In this document: positions 42,201 through 50,659 of the stretch, piece after piece
How the letters are laid out: each line of letters begins with the position of its first letter
Numbering within the stretch: position 1 is the first letter of the stretch
DNA from: Bradyrhizobium sp. MOS003
GTDB taxonomy: Bacteria; Pseudomonadota; Alphaproteobacteria; Rhizobiales; Xanthobacteraceae
Assembly (NCBI RefSeq): GCF_003020125.1
Contig: NZ_PYFW01000006.1
Span: 1 to 64,000 of the forward strand
Length of the DNA: 64,000 bases
Reading direction: 5' to 3'
The notes under the pieces: model-generated
Told to the model about the DNA's origin: nothing
What the model saw: only the letters and a program-made list of their open reading frames with translations
Database searches by the model: none
Translations under genes and position numbers: made by a program

Positions 42201-45127
42201 TGCAGACCACTCTCGTCACGGCGTCGTCGGATGCGGCCAACCACGTCAAGACGCTCACCGCCGACGTGCAGCGCTCGCTGTCGCTGGCCGGCACCACCAC
42301 GGCGGAATCGATCACCGCCGGCGCCCGCGACGCGCAGAGTGCGTTGATCGCGGCCTCGAGCGAGACCGCCAACCAGATCAAGGCGCTCTCCTCCGACGTG
42401 CAGCGTTCGCTCACGATGGCCGGCACCTCGACCGCCGAGATCCTCACCAGCGGCGCGCGCGAGGCTCAGAACACCCTGGTTGCCGGCTCCTCGGATGCGG
42501 CGGCCCAGGTCAAGTCGCTCACCGCCGACGTGCAGCGCTCGCTCTCGATGGCCGGCACCTCGACCGCCGAGACCATCACCGCCGGCGCGCGCGAGGCCCA
42601 GAACATGCTGGTCACGGCGTCTTCCGAGGCGGCCAACCAGGTCAAGTCGCTCGCGGCCGAAGTGCATCGTTCGCTCTCCCAGGTCGGCCAATCGACCGCC
42701 GAGACGATCACCACCAGCGCCCGCGACGCCCAGAGCACCCTGCTCACGGTTTCGGCCGAACAGACCAGCCAGGTTCGTTCGCTCGCGGCCGAGATGCAGC
42801 GCGCACTGGCAACCGCCGGCGGCGCCACCATCGAGGCGCTCACCAGCGGCGTGCGCGAGGCCCAGGGCACGCTGATCTCCGCGTCGACCGACGCGGCCAG
42901 CCAGATCAAGTCGCTGACCACGGACATCGAGCGCACGCTGACCGCGGTCGGCGCCGACACCGCCTCGACCATCCTCGGCAGCGCGCGTGAGGCCCAGATC
43001 TCGCTGACCTCGACCTCGGCGGACGCCGCGAGCCAGATCCGCACGATCTCGACCGAGATCGAACGCACGCTGAGCGCAGCCACCGCGAACGCGACCAACG
43101 ACATCCAAACCAGCGCGCTCAACGCCCAGAACGCGCTGATCACCGCCTCCAACGAGGCTAGCTCGCGGGTCAAGACGAGCTCCGCCGACGTCGAGCGCTC
43201 GGTGCTCGCCGCCAGCTCCAGCTTCGGCCAGGCCATGACCGGCAAGACCGACGAGATCGTCACCTACGTGCAGCAGCAGGCCGACCGCCTGTCGAACATG
43301 ATCGACGCCAAGCGCGGCTCCCTGGTCGACGCGATCGGCTCCAAGACCAGCCAGCTGACGCTCGACATCGACCGCGTCACCTCGGACGCGCTGAAGTCGA
43401 TCGAGACGCGCGGACACGCGTTCTCGCAGACCATGATGGGCAACGGATCGGAAGTCGCGCGCACCATCAACGCGGCGAGCGAGATCGCCACGACGGCGGT
43501 AAGCAAGTCCCTCAAGGACCTGGAGCAGGCCTCGCGTTCGGCGATCGACCAGTCGCGCCAGGTCTCGATCGCGGCCGTCACCGAGATGCAGGAGACAAGC
43601 AAGATCCTGCGCACCGACACGGTGGCGCTGTTCGAGCGTCTGCGCGAAGGCAACATCCTGCTTCAGGAGGTGCTGACCGGTGCGCACGACAACCTCAACT
43701 CGCTCGAGCGGGCGCTGGTGACGCGTGTTGCCGACTTCGTCTCGGCGATGAACGACGTCACCTCGCGCAACGGCGCGGCGACGCAGAACCTGGAAGAGCA
43801 GCTCAACGTCTTCAACAGCAAGACCACGAAGGCGCTGCAGGATCTCGGCGAACTGTCGACCCAGTTCGACGCGCACGGCAAGGCGCTGGTCGAAGCCGCG
43901 CAGGTCGTCGAGCAGAGCAACAAGAACACCACCGCCTCGCTCGCCGAGCGCAAGCAGGCGCTGGAATCGCTCGTCACCACGATCGACCTGCGCACGGCCG
44001 ATCTCGACCAGCGGCTGTCGCGCTTCACCGGCCTGCTCGATGAATCGCTGGCCGCAGCCGAAGAGCGCGCCCGCGACATCGCGCGCGTCGTCGCCGAGAC
44101 CGCCGGCGCAGGCTCGGCCGCGATCACCCGCCAGTTCGAGGCGGTGCGCGTGGCCTCCGAGGAGGAGCACCGCCAGACCATCGAGGCCATGCACGACATC
44201 TACCGCTCCACCACCGACGAAGCGGACGCGATGTTCAAGCAGTCGACCGAGAAGTTCACCAACCTCGTCTCCAGCATGAAGCAGATGGCCTTCGAGATGC
44301 ACAACGAGCTCGAAGCCACCCGCAACGAGCTGCGCCGCGGCGTGCTCGAGATGCCGCAGGAGGCCGCCGAGAGCACGGCGCAGATGCGCAAGGTGATCGT
44401 CGACCAGATCGAGGCCCTCGCCGAGCTCAATCGCATCGTGGCCCAGCATGGCCGCGGCCTCGACGTCACCACGACGGGCCGCGCGTCCGTCGCCGTCCAA
44501 CGCCAGGAAGAGCCGGTCATGGCAAGTGCAGGCGGCCGCGCCACCGAAACCCGCATGCGCGACACCGGCAGCGCTTCGACGCTCCCGCCGCCGGACCTCG
44601 GCGTGCCGGCCGCGCGCCGCACCGAAGCGCCGCCGGTCGCGCCTGCCGGCAACGACCAGGGCCGTGACGGCTGGCTGTCGGACCTGCTCAACCGGACCGA
44701 CGCCAATCAGGGCGCCCCGACCGGCCGTGAGGCTCCGCGTGGCCGCCAGGCTGCCCCGGCTCCGCAACCGCAGGCTCCGCAAGGCAGCAGCAATCCGCTG
44801 GAATCGCTGTCGCTCGACATCGGCCGGCTGATGGACCGCAACCTCGCCGCCGAGATGTGGGACCGCTACCAGCGCGGCGAGAACAAGGCCTTCACCAAGC
44901 GCCTCTACACGCCCGCCGGCCAGAAGGCCTTCGACGAGGTCGCCCGCAAGTACCGCGCCGACCGCAACTTCAAGGGCACGGTCGACCGCTACGTCGCCGA
45001 GTTCGAGCGCCTGCTCGACGAAGTCGCTCGCGACGGCCGCGGTCCGCAGGAGCTGCGTAATCACCTGACTTCGGAAACGGGTCTGGTGTACACGCTGCTC
45101 GCGCATGCAGCGGGTCGGCTGGGGTGA
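39284..45127 (+). CDS. Giant membrane-anchored coiled-coil repeat protein (GPR/RgsE-like)
   Basis: A 1947-residue protein. Residues 1-105 are cytoplasmic and Pro/Ala-rich. Two transmembrane helices follow at about 107-128 (TGATIFTVIWLAACAALTVG) and 141-168. The rest is almost entirely alpha-helical heptad/11-mer sequence of apolipoprotein type. It contains six 22-residue repeats (646-777, such as SLTDGASQAIQSIDTRLTHL) and ten 44-residue repeats (870-1309, such as TAETITAGAREAQNMLVTAS). A disordered Pro-rich linker precedes a compact C-terminal domain (about 1840-1947: RLYTPAGQKAFDEVARKYRA). This architecture matches the GROWTH POLE RING protein of Agrobacterium and RgsE of Sinorhizobium, which organise unipolar growth in Rhizobiales. 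The homology is judged by architecture only. Annotations such as kinesin-like or chemotaxis-like are misleading for this type. It ends in a strong terminator. Confidence 0.85.
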   Translation: MANTPKKVKDPTEVALSAIQEALNISDTAADTSRNAAMRNETAPSMAPPPPIFDEPSFEPRPAANERANVFDPVEEPRASRRAANDDRETIGQLLQALQTGRPARSIYTGATIFTVIWLAACAALTVGFLPSIQAAMGQSGGVLAIAGLVTMFFAPIMLFYFLASLVWRGQQMSSVAQAMAQVAIRFSEPEGSASDSMVTVGQAIRREVAAMGDGIERAIARAGELETLVANEVAALERAYSDNEVRIRALLQDIAHQRDNLVGQAEQVRSAISGVQIDLRHDIALISDAIASRVDEVAKSITGALEERGAHITGALSNAGDNMILALGERGGDLLDRLEEASNETTRAVLDASERLTTSLNFKTGHVHDEFVDLADRVHEMLNERIDRITGEFEQRSAAIVDGISERTEQVHDSLKNSSDSLLLELELRSNDLSAKIDDAGNRLAGQILTSGDKASEALDATVNTLVAKVVSQTETAHDSLSLQMSAFDELVRNQGTELVEKFARDSGTLGALITRHISEFDRTVKTFGGEIVERMGQRTQDIHDSLKTYVDNFDTRFTANGGEITAILDQRLVQFETTIGERVSNFDTSLNGKIASLDGTIDGHIKTFDEQLVGRVAALEQSFDTRAKSVTETIDGRINTLATSLTDGAAQAIQSIDSRLTHLTTSLTGGASQAIETIDARLNNLTSSLTDGASQAIQSIDTRLTHLTTTLTGGATQALESIDSRLTYLTTAVTNGASQAVQSIDTRLTLLTSTLTDGTAQAIEAVDRRITGVTEIIDGRSTHLTDTVTARFQEIHQVIETRVGSVASDIDVRVAQFEDLLGSRVEAVAGRIESSGRQASEDMMSRAEMISTAIRSHVEDAERSLTNLVVNTSETIQTGARTAQQSMMTVSSDVNAQLKMTSAEVEQALTAVGTGAANSILTSAREAQSTLVTASGEASNQIKGLAADVERTLSAAGSATAASILAGAREVQTTLVTASSDAANHVKTLTADVQRSLSLAGTTTAESITAGARDAQSALIAASSETANQIKALSSDVQRSLTMAGTSTAEILTSGAREAQNTLVAGSSDAAAQVKSLTADVQRSLSMAGTSTAETITAGAREAQNMLVTASSEAANQVKSLAAEVHRSLSQVGQSTAETITTSARDAQSTLLTVSAEQTSQVRSLAAEMQRALATAGGATIEALTSGVREAQGTLISASTDAASQIKSLTTDIERTLTAVGADTASTILGSAREAQISLTSTSADAASQIRTISTEIERTLSAATANATNDIQTSALNAQNALITASNEASSRVKTSSADVERSVLAASSSFGQAMTGKTDEIVTYVQQQADRLSNMIDAKRGSLVDAIGSKTSQLTLDIDRVTSDALKSIETRGHAFSQTMMGNGSEVARTINAASEIATTAVSKSLKDLEQASRSAIDQSRQVSIAAVTEMQETSKILRTDTVALFERLREGNILLQEVLTGAHDNLNSLERALVTRVADFVSAMNDVTSRNGAATQNLEEQLNVFNSKTTKALQDLGELSTQFDAHGKALVEAAQVVEQSNKNTTASLAERKQALESLVTTIDLRTADLDQRLSRFTGLLDESLAAAEERARDIARVVAETAGAGSAAITRQFEAVRVASEEEHRQTIEAMHDIYRSTTDEADAMFKQSTEKFTNLVSSMKQMAFEMHNELEATRNELRRGVLEMPQEAAESTAQMRKVIVDQIEALAELNRIVAQHGRGLDVTTTGRASVAVQRQEEPVMASAGGRATETRMRDTGSASTLPPPDLGVPAARRTEAPPVAPAGNDQGRDGWLSDLLNRTDANQGAPTGREAPRGRQAAPAPQPQAPQGSSNPLESLSLDIGRLMDRNLAAEMWDRYQRGENKAFTKRLYTPAGQKAFDEVARKYRADRNFKGTVDRYVAEFERLLDEVARDGRGPQELRNHLTSETGLVYTLLAHAAGRLG
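41219..41614 (+). repeat. Six tandem 66-bp (22-residue) repeats
   Basis: Units start at 41219, 41285, 41351, 41417, 41483 and 41549. The consensus is S/T-L-T-D/G-G-A-x-Q-A-I-x-S-I-D-x-R-L-T-x-L-T-x. The 22-residue period equals two 11-mers, as in apolipoprotein amphipathic helices. Odd and even units alternate between DG and GG at positions 4-5 in the first four copies, suggesting duplication as pairs of 44. Confidence 0.92.
41891..43210 (+). repeat. Ten tandem 132-bp (44-residue) repeats
   Basis: Units 2-9 start at 42023 and every 132 bases to 42947; unit 1 (41891) and unit 10 (43079) are more diverged. The consensus is A-G-x-S-T-A-E-x-I-x-A-G-A-R-E-A-Q-x-x-L followed by V-T-A-S-S-x-A-A-N-Q-V-K-S-L-x-A-D-V-Q-R-S-L-S-x. 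The period is exactly twice 22. Central copies are most alike, consistent with internal unequal exchange. Confidence 0.93.
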
Positions 45128-45154
45128 GGCGCAGATAGCGAATGACGAATTAGG

Positions 45155-45186
45155 AAACGGAGGCCTCACGGCCTCCGTTTTTGTTT
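45155..45186 (+). terminator. Intrinsic terminator after the giant gene
   Basis: Stem AAACGGAGGC (45155-45164) / GCCTCCGTTT (45171-45180), 6-base loop, then TTTTTGTTT. It lies 28 bases after the stop codon. Confidence 0.9.
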
Positions 45187-45334
45187 GAGCTCGTCATTTC
45201 GAGGAACGATCGTAGCCCGCATGGAGCGCCGCGGAATGCGGGACAGAGACCGGATTGCGCTTCGCTCCATCCGGACTACCAGACGACGCCAGCAGGTCAC
45301 TGCGCATTGACGAATTGCGCAATCTCCACAAGCT

Positions 45335-45420
45335 CGTCATTGCGGGGAGCGAAGCGACGAAGCAATCCAGACTGCTCTTGCTGAGACGGTCTGGATTGCT
45401 TCGCTTCGCTCGCAATGACG
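45335..45420. repeat. 86-bp inverted repeat of the CGTCATTGCGAGCG family, copy 2
   Basis: CGTCATTGCGGGGAGCGAAG at one end; CTTCGCTCGCAATGACG at the other; AGCAATCCAGA/TCTGGATTGCT inside. Same family as 17660-17739. It fills the gap between the giant gene and mlaD. Confidence 0.8.
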
Positions 45421-45445
45421 CAGGAGAGAGACGCGAACGACACAC

Positions 45446-46327
45446 CTACTGCCGCCTAGGCGCCGGACCCGGCGCCGGCTTCGGCGGCTCGGGCGGCGGT
45501 GCAGGCGGTGGGGCGCTGCTGTTGCTGGCGCCGAACAGGACGCGGGTGGGGTTGCGGTCGAAATTGTTCACGGCGCGGCTGATGTCGCCCAGGGTACGAC
45601 GGCCGTCGGCCATCAACGCGCCGGAGCGCTTGTCGAAATCGTCGGCGAGTTCGCGGATCGACTTCACCGCCTGGAACAGCTCGCCGCCGTCCTTGCCGCC
45701 GGCCAGCGTGTTGAGGCCGAGCATGAGATTGTCGGCCTTGAGCATGACGCCGTCGACCTTGGCCATCACGCCGTCGATCTTCTCGGAATTGCGGGCGAGC
45801 GAATTGGTGAAGGTCTCGAGGTTCTTCAGCGAGTTCTTCACCGATTCCTGATTGTCGGCGACGATCTTGTTGATGTTCTGCAGCGTGCCGCGGATCGCCT
45901 CGGTGACGTCCTGCAGCTTGTTGGGGTCGGCGGTCAGCGTCGGGATGCCGTCCTGGTCGAGCGGCGGCGGGGCCGCCGCCTCTTCACCGCCCTTGAGCGA
46001 GATCGCGGCGACGCCGGTCAGGCCCTGGAATTCGAGGCCGACCAGGGTGTCTTTCCGGATCGGGGCGTTGTTCTCGATCATGGCGAGTGCGACAACCCGC
46101 CGCGGGTTGTCCAGCTTCACTGAGACCACCTCGCCGACCCGGATGCCGTTGAAATTGACGCTGCCGCCGTTGCGCAGGCCCGCGGCCGGGCCCTCGAACA
46201 CGACGCGCAAGGGGCTGCGCTGCTTGGTGGTGTGCAGCGACTGGAACCACAGCACGAAGCCGATCGCCGCGGCGATCACCGCCAGCGTGAACGACCCGAT
46301 CAAGACGTAGTTTGCCCGCGTTTCCAT
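45446..46327 (-). CDS. mlaD: MlaD/MCE-domain lipid transport protein
   Basis: Substrate-binding subunit of an intermembrane lipid (Mla-type) ABC transporter. A single N-terminal membrane anchor (YVLIGSFTLAVIAAAIGFVL) is followed by an MCE domain at about 38-115 (LRVVFEGPAAGLRNGGSVNF, VGEVVSVKLD, GLEFQGLTGVAAISLKGG). A long helical segment (about 135-265) and a Pro-rich tail (APPPAPPPEPPKPAP) complete 293 residues. Last gene of mlaE-mlaF-mlaD, 42 bases after mlaF. MlaC and MlaA homologues are not in the window. Confidence 0.92.
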   Translation of the reverse strand: METRANYVLIGSFTLAVIAAAIGFVLWFQSLHTTKQRSPLRVVFEGPAAGLRNGGSVNFNGIRVGEVVSVKLDNPRRVVALAMIENNAPIRKDTLVGLEFQGLTGVAAISLKGGEEAAAPPPLDQDGIPTLTADPNKLQDVTEAIRGTLQNINKIVADNQESVKNSLKNLETFTNSLARNSEKIDGVMAKVDGVMLKADNLMLGLNTLAGGKDGGELFQAVKSIRELADDFDKRSGALMADGRRTLGDISRAVNNFDRNPTRVLFGASNSSAPPPAPPPEPPKPAPGPAPRRQ

Positions 46328-46369
46328 CAGGTGCTCCGGCTACTCATCACAGCTGCTCATCCCAGCCAC

Positions 46370-47152
46370 TCAACCCATGACCGCGCGGGCGCGCTTGCCA
46401 TGGAAATATTGCTTCAGCCAGGGATGCTGCGAGGCCTGCATGTCGGCGATCGACCCTGCCGCTATGATCTTACCGTTCCCTAAAACGGCGATGCGATCAC
46501 ATGCTGTGTAAAGGCTGTCGAGGTCGTGGGTTACCATGAAAACGGTCAGCCCCAAAGTGCGCTGGAGCGTTCTGACCAGTTCGTCGAAATCGCCGGCGCC
46601 GATCGGATCGAGGCCTGAGGTCGGCTCGTCCAGGAACACGAGGTCGGGATCGAGCGAGAGCGCACGCGCCAGCGCAACGCGCTTGATCATGCCGCCCGAG
46701 AGTTCGGACGGGAAGCGATCGGCGACCTCAGGCTTGAGGCCTACCATGGTGAGCTTGGCGATGGTGATCTCGTCCATCAGCCGCTGCGACACGCGCAGAT
46801 ACTCGCGCATCGGAAACTGGATGTTCTGCCGCACCGTGAGGGAAGAGAACAGCGCGCCTTGCTGGAACAGCACGCCCCAGCGCCGCTCCACATTGCGGCG
46901 CTGCGACGTGTTGGAGGAATCGAGGTCCACGCCGAACACTTCGATGGAGCCTGCGAGCTTCGGCACGAGGCCGATGATGGTGCGCGTCAGCACCGATTTG
47001 CCCGCGCCCGAGGGACCGACGAATCCCAAGATCTCGCCGCGCTTGACGTCGAGGTTGAGGCCGTCGAGCACGCGCGTCGCGCCGAACTGCACGGTGATGT
47101 CGCGGACGCGGATAATGGGGTTCTGGATTTCGCTTTGAATTTCTTTCGCCAT
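46370..47152 (-). CDS. mlaF: MlaF ABC transporter ATPase
   Basis: ATPase of the Mla system, about 260 residues. Walker A GPSGAGKSVLTRTI, Q-loop FQQGALFSSLTVRQNI, signature ELSGGMIKRVALARA, Walker B PDLVFLDEPTSGLDP and the switch His in MVTHDLDSLY are all intact. The SGGM variant of the signature is typical of MlaF. Two starts are possible: ATG 47152, or a GTG at 47158 that overlaps the mlaE stop by 4 bases. Either way the two genes are translationally coupled. Confidence 0.94.
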   Translation of the reverse strand: MAKEIQSEIQNPIIRVRDITVQFGATRVLDGLNLDVKRGEILGFVGPSGAGKSVLTRTIIGLVPKLAGSIEVFGVDLDSSNTSQRRNVERRWGVLFQQGALFSSLTVRQNIQFPMREYLRVSQRLMDEITIAKLTMVGLKPEVADRFPSELSGGMIKRVALARALSLDPDLVFLDEPTSGLDPIGAGDFDELVRTLQRTLGLTVFMVTHDLDSLYTACDRIAVLGNGKIIAAGSIADMQASQHPWLKQYFHGKRARAVMG

Positions 47153-47154
47153 CG

Positions 47155-48288
47155 TCACATCCCGATCGCGGCGAAGAAGATGGCGAACACGCCGTCCATC
47201 ACGATGACGAAGAAGATGCCTTTCACGACGGACGACGTCGTATGCTGCCCGAGCGATTCCGCGCTGCCCTGCACGGCAAGCCCCTCGACGCAGGCGACGA
47301 TGCCGATCACCGCAGCCATCACCGGCGCCTTGACGATGCCGACGATGAAATGGTCGATCGAGATCGCGTCGCGGAGCCGCAGCAGGAAAGCCTCGGGCTG
47401 CACGCCGCCATAGAGCCAGGCGACGAGGCCGCCGCCATAGAGCGCGGCCATCGCGCCGAGGAAGGCCAGGATCGGCAGCGCCAGCACCAGGGCCAGCATG
47501 CGCGGCAACACCAGCACCTCGATCGGGTCGAAGCCCATGGTGCGGAGCGCGTCGATCTCCTCGCGCATCTTCATCGAGCCGAGCTCGGCGGTGTAGGCGC
47601 TGCCCGAACGGCCCGCGACCATGATGGCGACCAGCAGCACGCCGATCTCACGCAGCACCAGCACGCCGAGCATGTCGACGACGAAGAGATCGGCTCCGAA
47701 GCGGCGGAAATGGAAGATGCCCTGTTGCGCGATGATGCAGCCGATCAGGAAAGTGATCAGCACCACGATCGGCACCGCGCGCCAGCAGACCTGCTCCATG
47801 TGATGCACGGTCGAGGTCAGGCGGAACGAGCGGGGGTGGATCAGGGTACGGGCGCCCGCGGCGAGCACCGCGCCGAGCATGTCGACCAGGCCCGCGACCG
47901 TGCCGGCGACGCCGGCCACGGCGCGGCCGATCTGCTCGAGCATGCCGGTGATGGTGATCGTGCTGCCGTCGATCACGGGGTTCGCCCGGACCCGGCGCAC
48001 CTCGTCAACGAGGCTCGAATAGTTCGCCGAGAGACCCGCGATCTGCGCCTCGACGGCGCCTTGCGTCAGGCTGCGGCGCAGCCGCTCGATCAGCCAGGCG
48101 CCGAATGTGTCGAGCTTGGCGACTTCGGAGACGTCGATGAAGATGCTTTGCTGGCCGCCCGCGAGCTTCTCGGCGTCGGCCACCATCCGCTCCAGGACCG
48201 GCGCGAAGCTCGCGGTCCAGGTTCCGGTGGCGCAAAGTGCCAGCGCATTGCCCTTGGCAATCCGTTCCAGCTTCGGATCGCTATTCAA
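47155..48288 (-). CDS. mlaE: MlaE permease with N-terminal STAS domain
   Basis: Membrane permease of the Mla lipid transporter, 377 residues. Residues about 1-105 form a STAS domain (MlaB-like: SIFIDVSEVAKLDTFGAWLI), fused in place of a separate MlaB subunit. The MlaE domain follows, with its conserved helices (LREIGVLLVAIMVAGRSGSA, YTAELGSMKMREEIDAL, TMGFDPIEVLVLPRM). The only plausible start is a TTG at 48288 with GGGA upstream; the next in-frame Met is about 34 residues in and would cut the STAS domain. First gene of the operon, divergent from the epimerase gene. Confidence 0.93.
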   Translation of the reverse strand: MNSDPKLERIAKGNALALCATGTWTASFAPVLERMVADAEKLAGGQQSIFIDVSEVAKLDTFGAWLIERLRRSLTQGAVEAQIAGLSANYSSLVDEVRRVRANPVIDGSTITITGMLEQIGRAVAGVAGTVAGLVDMLGAVLAAGARTLIHPRSFRLTSTVHHMEQVCWRAVPIVVLITFLIGCIIAQQGIFHFRRFGADLFVVDMLGVLVLREIGVLLVAIMVAGRSGSAYTAELGSMKMREEIDALRTMGFDPIEVLVLPRMLALVLALPILAFLGAMAALYGGGLVAWLYGGVQPEAFLLRLRDAISIDHFIVGIVKAPVMAAVIGIVACVEGLAVQGSAESLGQHTTSSVVKGIFFVIVMDGVFAIFFAAIGM

Positions 48289-48422
48289 GATGTCCCGCTC
48301 CCGTACGGGGCGGAGAAAATCAGAGTGTTGCGCACGCGCCCTTACCCAGAGAAGGTATCCCCAAGTGGTTAATGTTAGTTGCTAGAGGTAACTAGCAGGT
48401 TCAGATTTCGCCAGAGTTCAAA

Positions 48423-49418
48423 ATGACTTCCATGAAATTTGCTTCCCTGGCGGCGCGAATCGAGCGCTTCCCGATCGCCGGCAGCTTCACCATCAGCCGG
48501 GGGGCCAAAACCGAGGCCGTGACAGTCGTGGCCGAGGTCAGCCGGGACGGGCTGACCGGCCGCGGCGAATGCGTGCCCTACCCCCGCTACGGCGAGACGC
48601 CCGAGGCGACGCTTGCCGCCATCCAGGCCATGCAGCAGGCCATGGCGGACGGCCTGACGCGGCAAGCCCTCCAGACCGCCATGGCGCCCGGAGCGGCCCG
48701 CAACGCGCTGGACTGCGCCCTGATCGATTTGGAGGCCAAGGCGGCGGGCCTACGGGCCTGGAACCTGCTCGACCGGCCGGTACCCGGTGAGCGCACCACG
48801 GCGTACACGATCTCGTTAGGGACCCCCGACGCGATGGCTGCCGCGACCGCAAGGTCTGCGCACCGCCCCCTGCTCAAGATCAAGCTCGGCGGCGAGGGCG
48901 ATCCGGAACGGATCATGGCGGTGCGCAAGGCCGCGCCCGAATCCGAACTGATCGTGGATGCCAACGAGGCCTGGACCGAGGCCAATCTGGAGCACAATCT
49001 TGCCGCCTGCGCCGCCGTCGGCGTCACGCTGGTCGAGCAGCCGTTGCCGGCAGGCAAGGACGAGGTGCTGGCGCGGATCAGGCGCCCGCTGACGGTCTGC
49101 GCCGACGAGAGCGTCCACGACCGGTCTTCGCTTGCTGCCTTGCGCGAACGCTACGACGCCGTGAACATCAAGCTCGACAAGACCGGCGGCCTCACCGAGG
49201 CGTTGGCGATGGCGGACGCGGCGCAGGCGCTCGGCTTCGAGATCATGATCGGTTGCATGGTCGCGACCTCACTGTCGATGGCGCCTGCGATGCTGGTGAC
49301 GCCGGAGGCGCGCTTCGTCGATCTCGATGGGCCGCTGCTGCTGGCACGCGACCGCGACCACGCCCTGCGTTATGACGACAGCCTGGTCTATCCGCCGGAC
49401 GCTTCGCTCTGGGGCTGA
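48423..49418 (+). CDS. Enolase-superfamily epimerase (L-Ala-D/L-Glu epimerase or DgcA-type racemase)
   Basis: A 331-residue muconate-lactonizing-subgroup enzyme. The catalytic lysines lie in PLLKIKLGGEG (KxK) and NIKLDKTGG; metal ligands are in LIVDANEAW, LVEQPLP and VCADES. The GECVPYPRYGETPEATLAAI and GMVATSLSMAPAM-type segments (here GCMVATSLSM) match dipeptide epimerases of murein-peptide recycling; the same subgroup includes the N-acetyl-D-glutamate racemase DgcA. Sequence alone does not decide between them. The 3' end overlaps the convergent MFS gene by 31 bases. Confidence 0.85.
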   Translation: MTSMKFASLAARIERFPIAGSFTISRGAKTEAVTVVAEVSRDGLTGRGECVPYPRYGETPEATLAAIQAMQQAMADGLTRQALQTAMAPGAARNALDCALIDLEAKAAGLRAWNLLDRPVPGERTTAYTISLGTPDAMAAATARSAHRPLLKIKLGGEGDPERIMAVRKAAPESELIVDANEAWTEANLEHNLAACAAVGVTLVEQPLPAGKDEVLARIRRPLTVCADESVHDRSSLAALRERYDAVNIKLDKTGGLTEALAMADAAQALGFEIMIGCMVATSLSMAPAMLVTPEARFVDLDGPLLLARDRDHALRYDDSLVYPPDASLWG

Positions 49419-50584
49419 GCCGTGAGCCGGTGCCGCGCCGACCAGATCAGAAGCGCGCCGGCCGCGGCCATCGCAGCCATGACGTAATACACGCCATCGC
49501 CGATACGGGCATAGATAGCGCCCGATGCGATCGAGGTTGCGGCGCTGAGCAGTCCGCTGCACGCGGCAAGGTAACCCTGCCCCCGCGCGATCTGATGCGA
49601 AGGCACGCGCTGCACCAGGAGATTCATGGTGCCGACGACGGTCATGCCGAAGCTGAGGCCGTGGCCGAGTTGCACGATCGCGAGCAGCGCGAGCGGCGGC
49701 TCATTGGCCGTGACGATCCAGCGCAGCACGGCGCTGAGCCCTCCGATCGCGATCATGGTGGACGGATGCAGCGAAAAGCGCGGCGACAGCGCGAACACCA
49801 CGATCTCGGCGATCACGCCCAGTGTCCACAGGCCCGCGATCGTCAGCCCGCTGATGCCATGGAGCTGCCAGTTGATGGCCGAGAAGGTGTAGTAGGCGAC
49901 GTGGCTGCCCTGAATCAGCGCCGCCGAGACGATGACGGCCCAGAACCCGGCATCGCGCAGCAGCGCCTGGCCGGCATGCCTCTCCGTCGCCTTGCGCCTG
50001 ACATCGTCCAGCGGCCGAAGCAGCAGGCCGGCTGCAACCGCAACGACGGCCCATGCGACGATGACCCAGATCAGATCGCGCGCGGCGATGTGGTCGACGA
50101 GATAGCCGCAGGCGAGCGAGCCGGCGGCGAAGGCCGCCGAGCCCCACAGCCGCAAGGGTCCGTAATCGAGCCCATAGCGGGCGACGCCGCGCAGCGCATA
50201 GGCATCCGTCAGCGGCATCGTCGGCGTCCACATCATGCAGGTCACCGCGTAGATCAGGAACAACGCCAGCGGCTGCTGCTGCAAGCCTACCGCGGTAAAG
50301 CCGATCGCGGTCGCCAGCACCGACACCATCATGCCGGCGCGAATCGCATGTCGCTTTTCGGCAAAGGCGGTCACTTGCGGCAGCGTCGTGAAGCGCGTGA
50401 TCGCCGGCAGCGCGTTGATGAGGCCGATCCAGGCCGCGTCGACGCCGATCGCCTTCAGCCACACCGGGAAGAACGGCAGATGCGTGCCCGAGACCGCGAA
50501 GACGGCCGAATAGAACAGGGCGAGGCTGACGGCGAATCGCCGTTTCGCCGATGCTGGCGTGGGGATTTGTGATTCGGGTGCCAT
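49388..50584 (-). CDS. MFS transporter, HcaT/MFS_1-like
   Basis: A 398-residue, 12-helix major facilitator of the phenylpropionate/nucleoside-permease-like branch (MFS_1_like). It starts with FAVSLALFYSAVFAVSGTHL, then PFFPVWLKAIGVDAAWIGLI and the family's RLWGSAAFAAGSLACGYLVD. The substrate is unknown. The start MAPESQIPTP at 50584 gives the standard length; a frame open much further upstream is antisense to the next gene. Convergent with and overlapping the epimerase gene by 31 bases. Confidence 0.87.
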   Translation of the reverse strand: MAPESQIPTPASAKRRFAVSLALFYSAVFAVSGTHLPFFPVWLKAIGVDAAWIGLINALPAITRFTTLPQVTAFAEKRHAIRAGMMVSVLATAIGFTAVGLQQQPLALFLIYAVTCMMWTPTMPLTDAYALRGVARYGLDYGPLRLWGSAAFAAGSLACGYLVDHIAARDLIWVIVAWAVVAVAAGLLLRPLDDVRRKATERHAGQALLRDAGFWAVIVSAALIQGSHVAYYTFSAINWQLHGISGLTIAGLWTLGVIAEIVVFALSPRFSLHPSTMIAIGGLSAVLRWIVTANEPPLALLAIVQLGHGLSFGMTVVGTMNLLVQRVPSHQIARGQGYLAACSGLLSAATSIASGAIYARIGDGVYYVMAAMAAAGALLIWSARHRLTAQPQSEASGG

Positions 50585-50659
50585 CAAACCAATTGCGATT
50601 CGGTCGATATCGTGATGATCGTTACTGTAACGCGCGGTGATTTGCGCGACGAGATCACA

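Noticed and set aside
39065..45169. A 2034-codon open frame antisense to the giant coiled-coil gene
   Set aside because: It is codon-aligned with the sense gene, so its stops would need sense TTA, CTA or TCA codons, which are rare in this GC-rich coding sequence. The translated antisense is Arg/Asp/Gly/Leu-rich without domain features.
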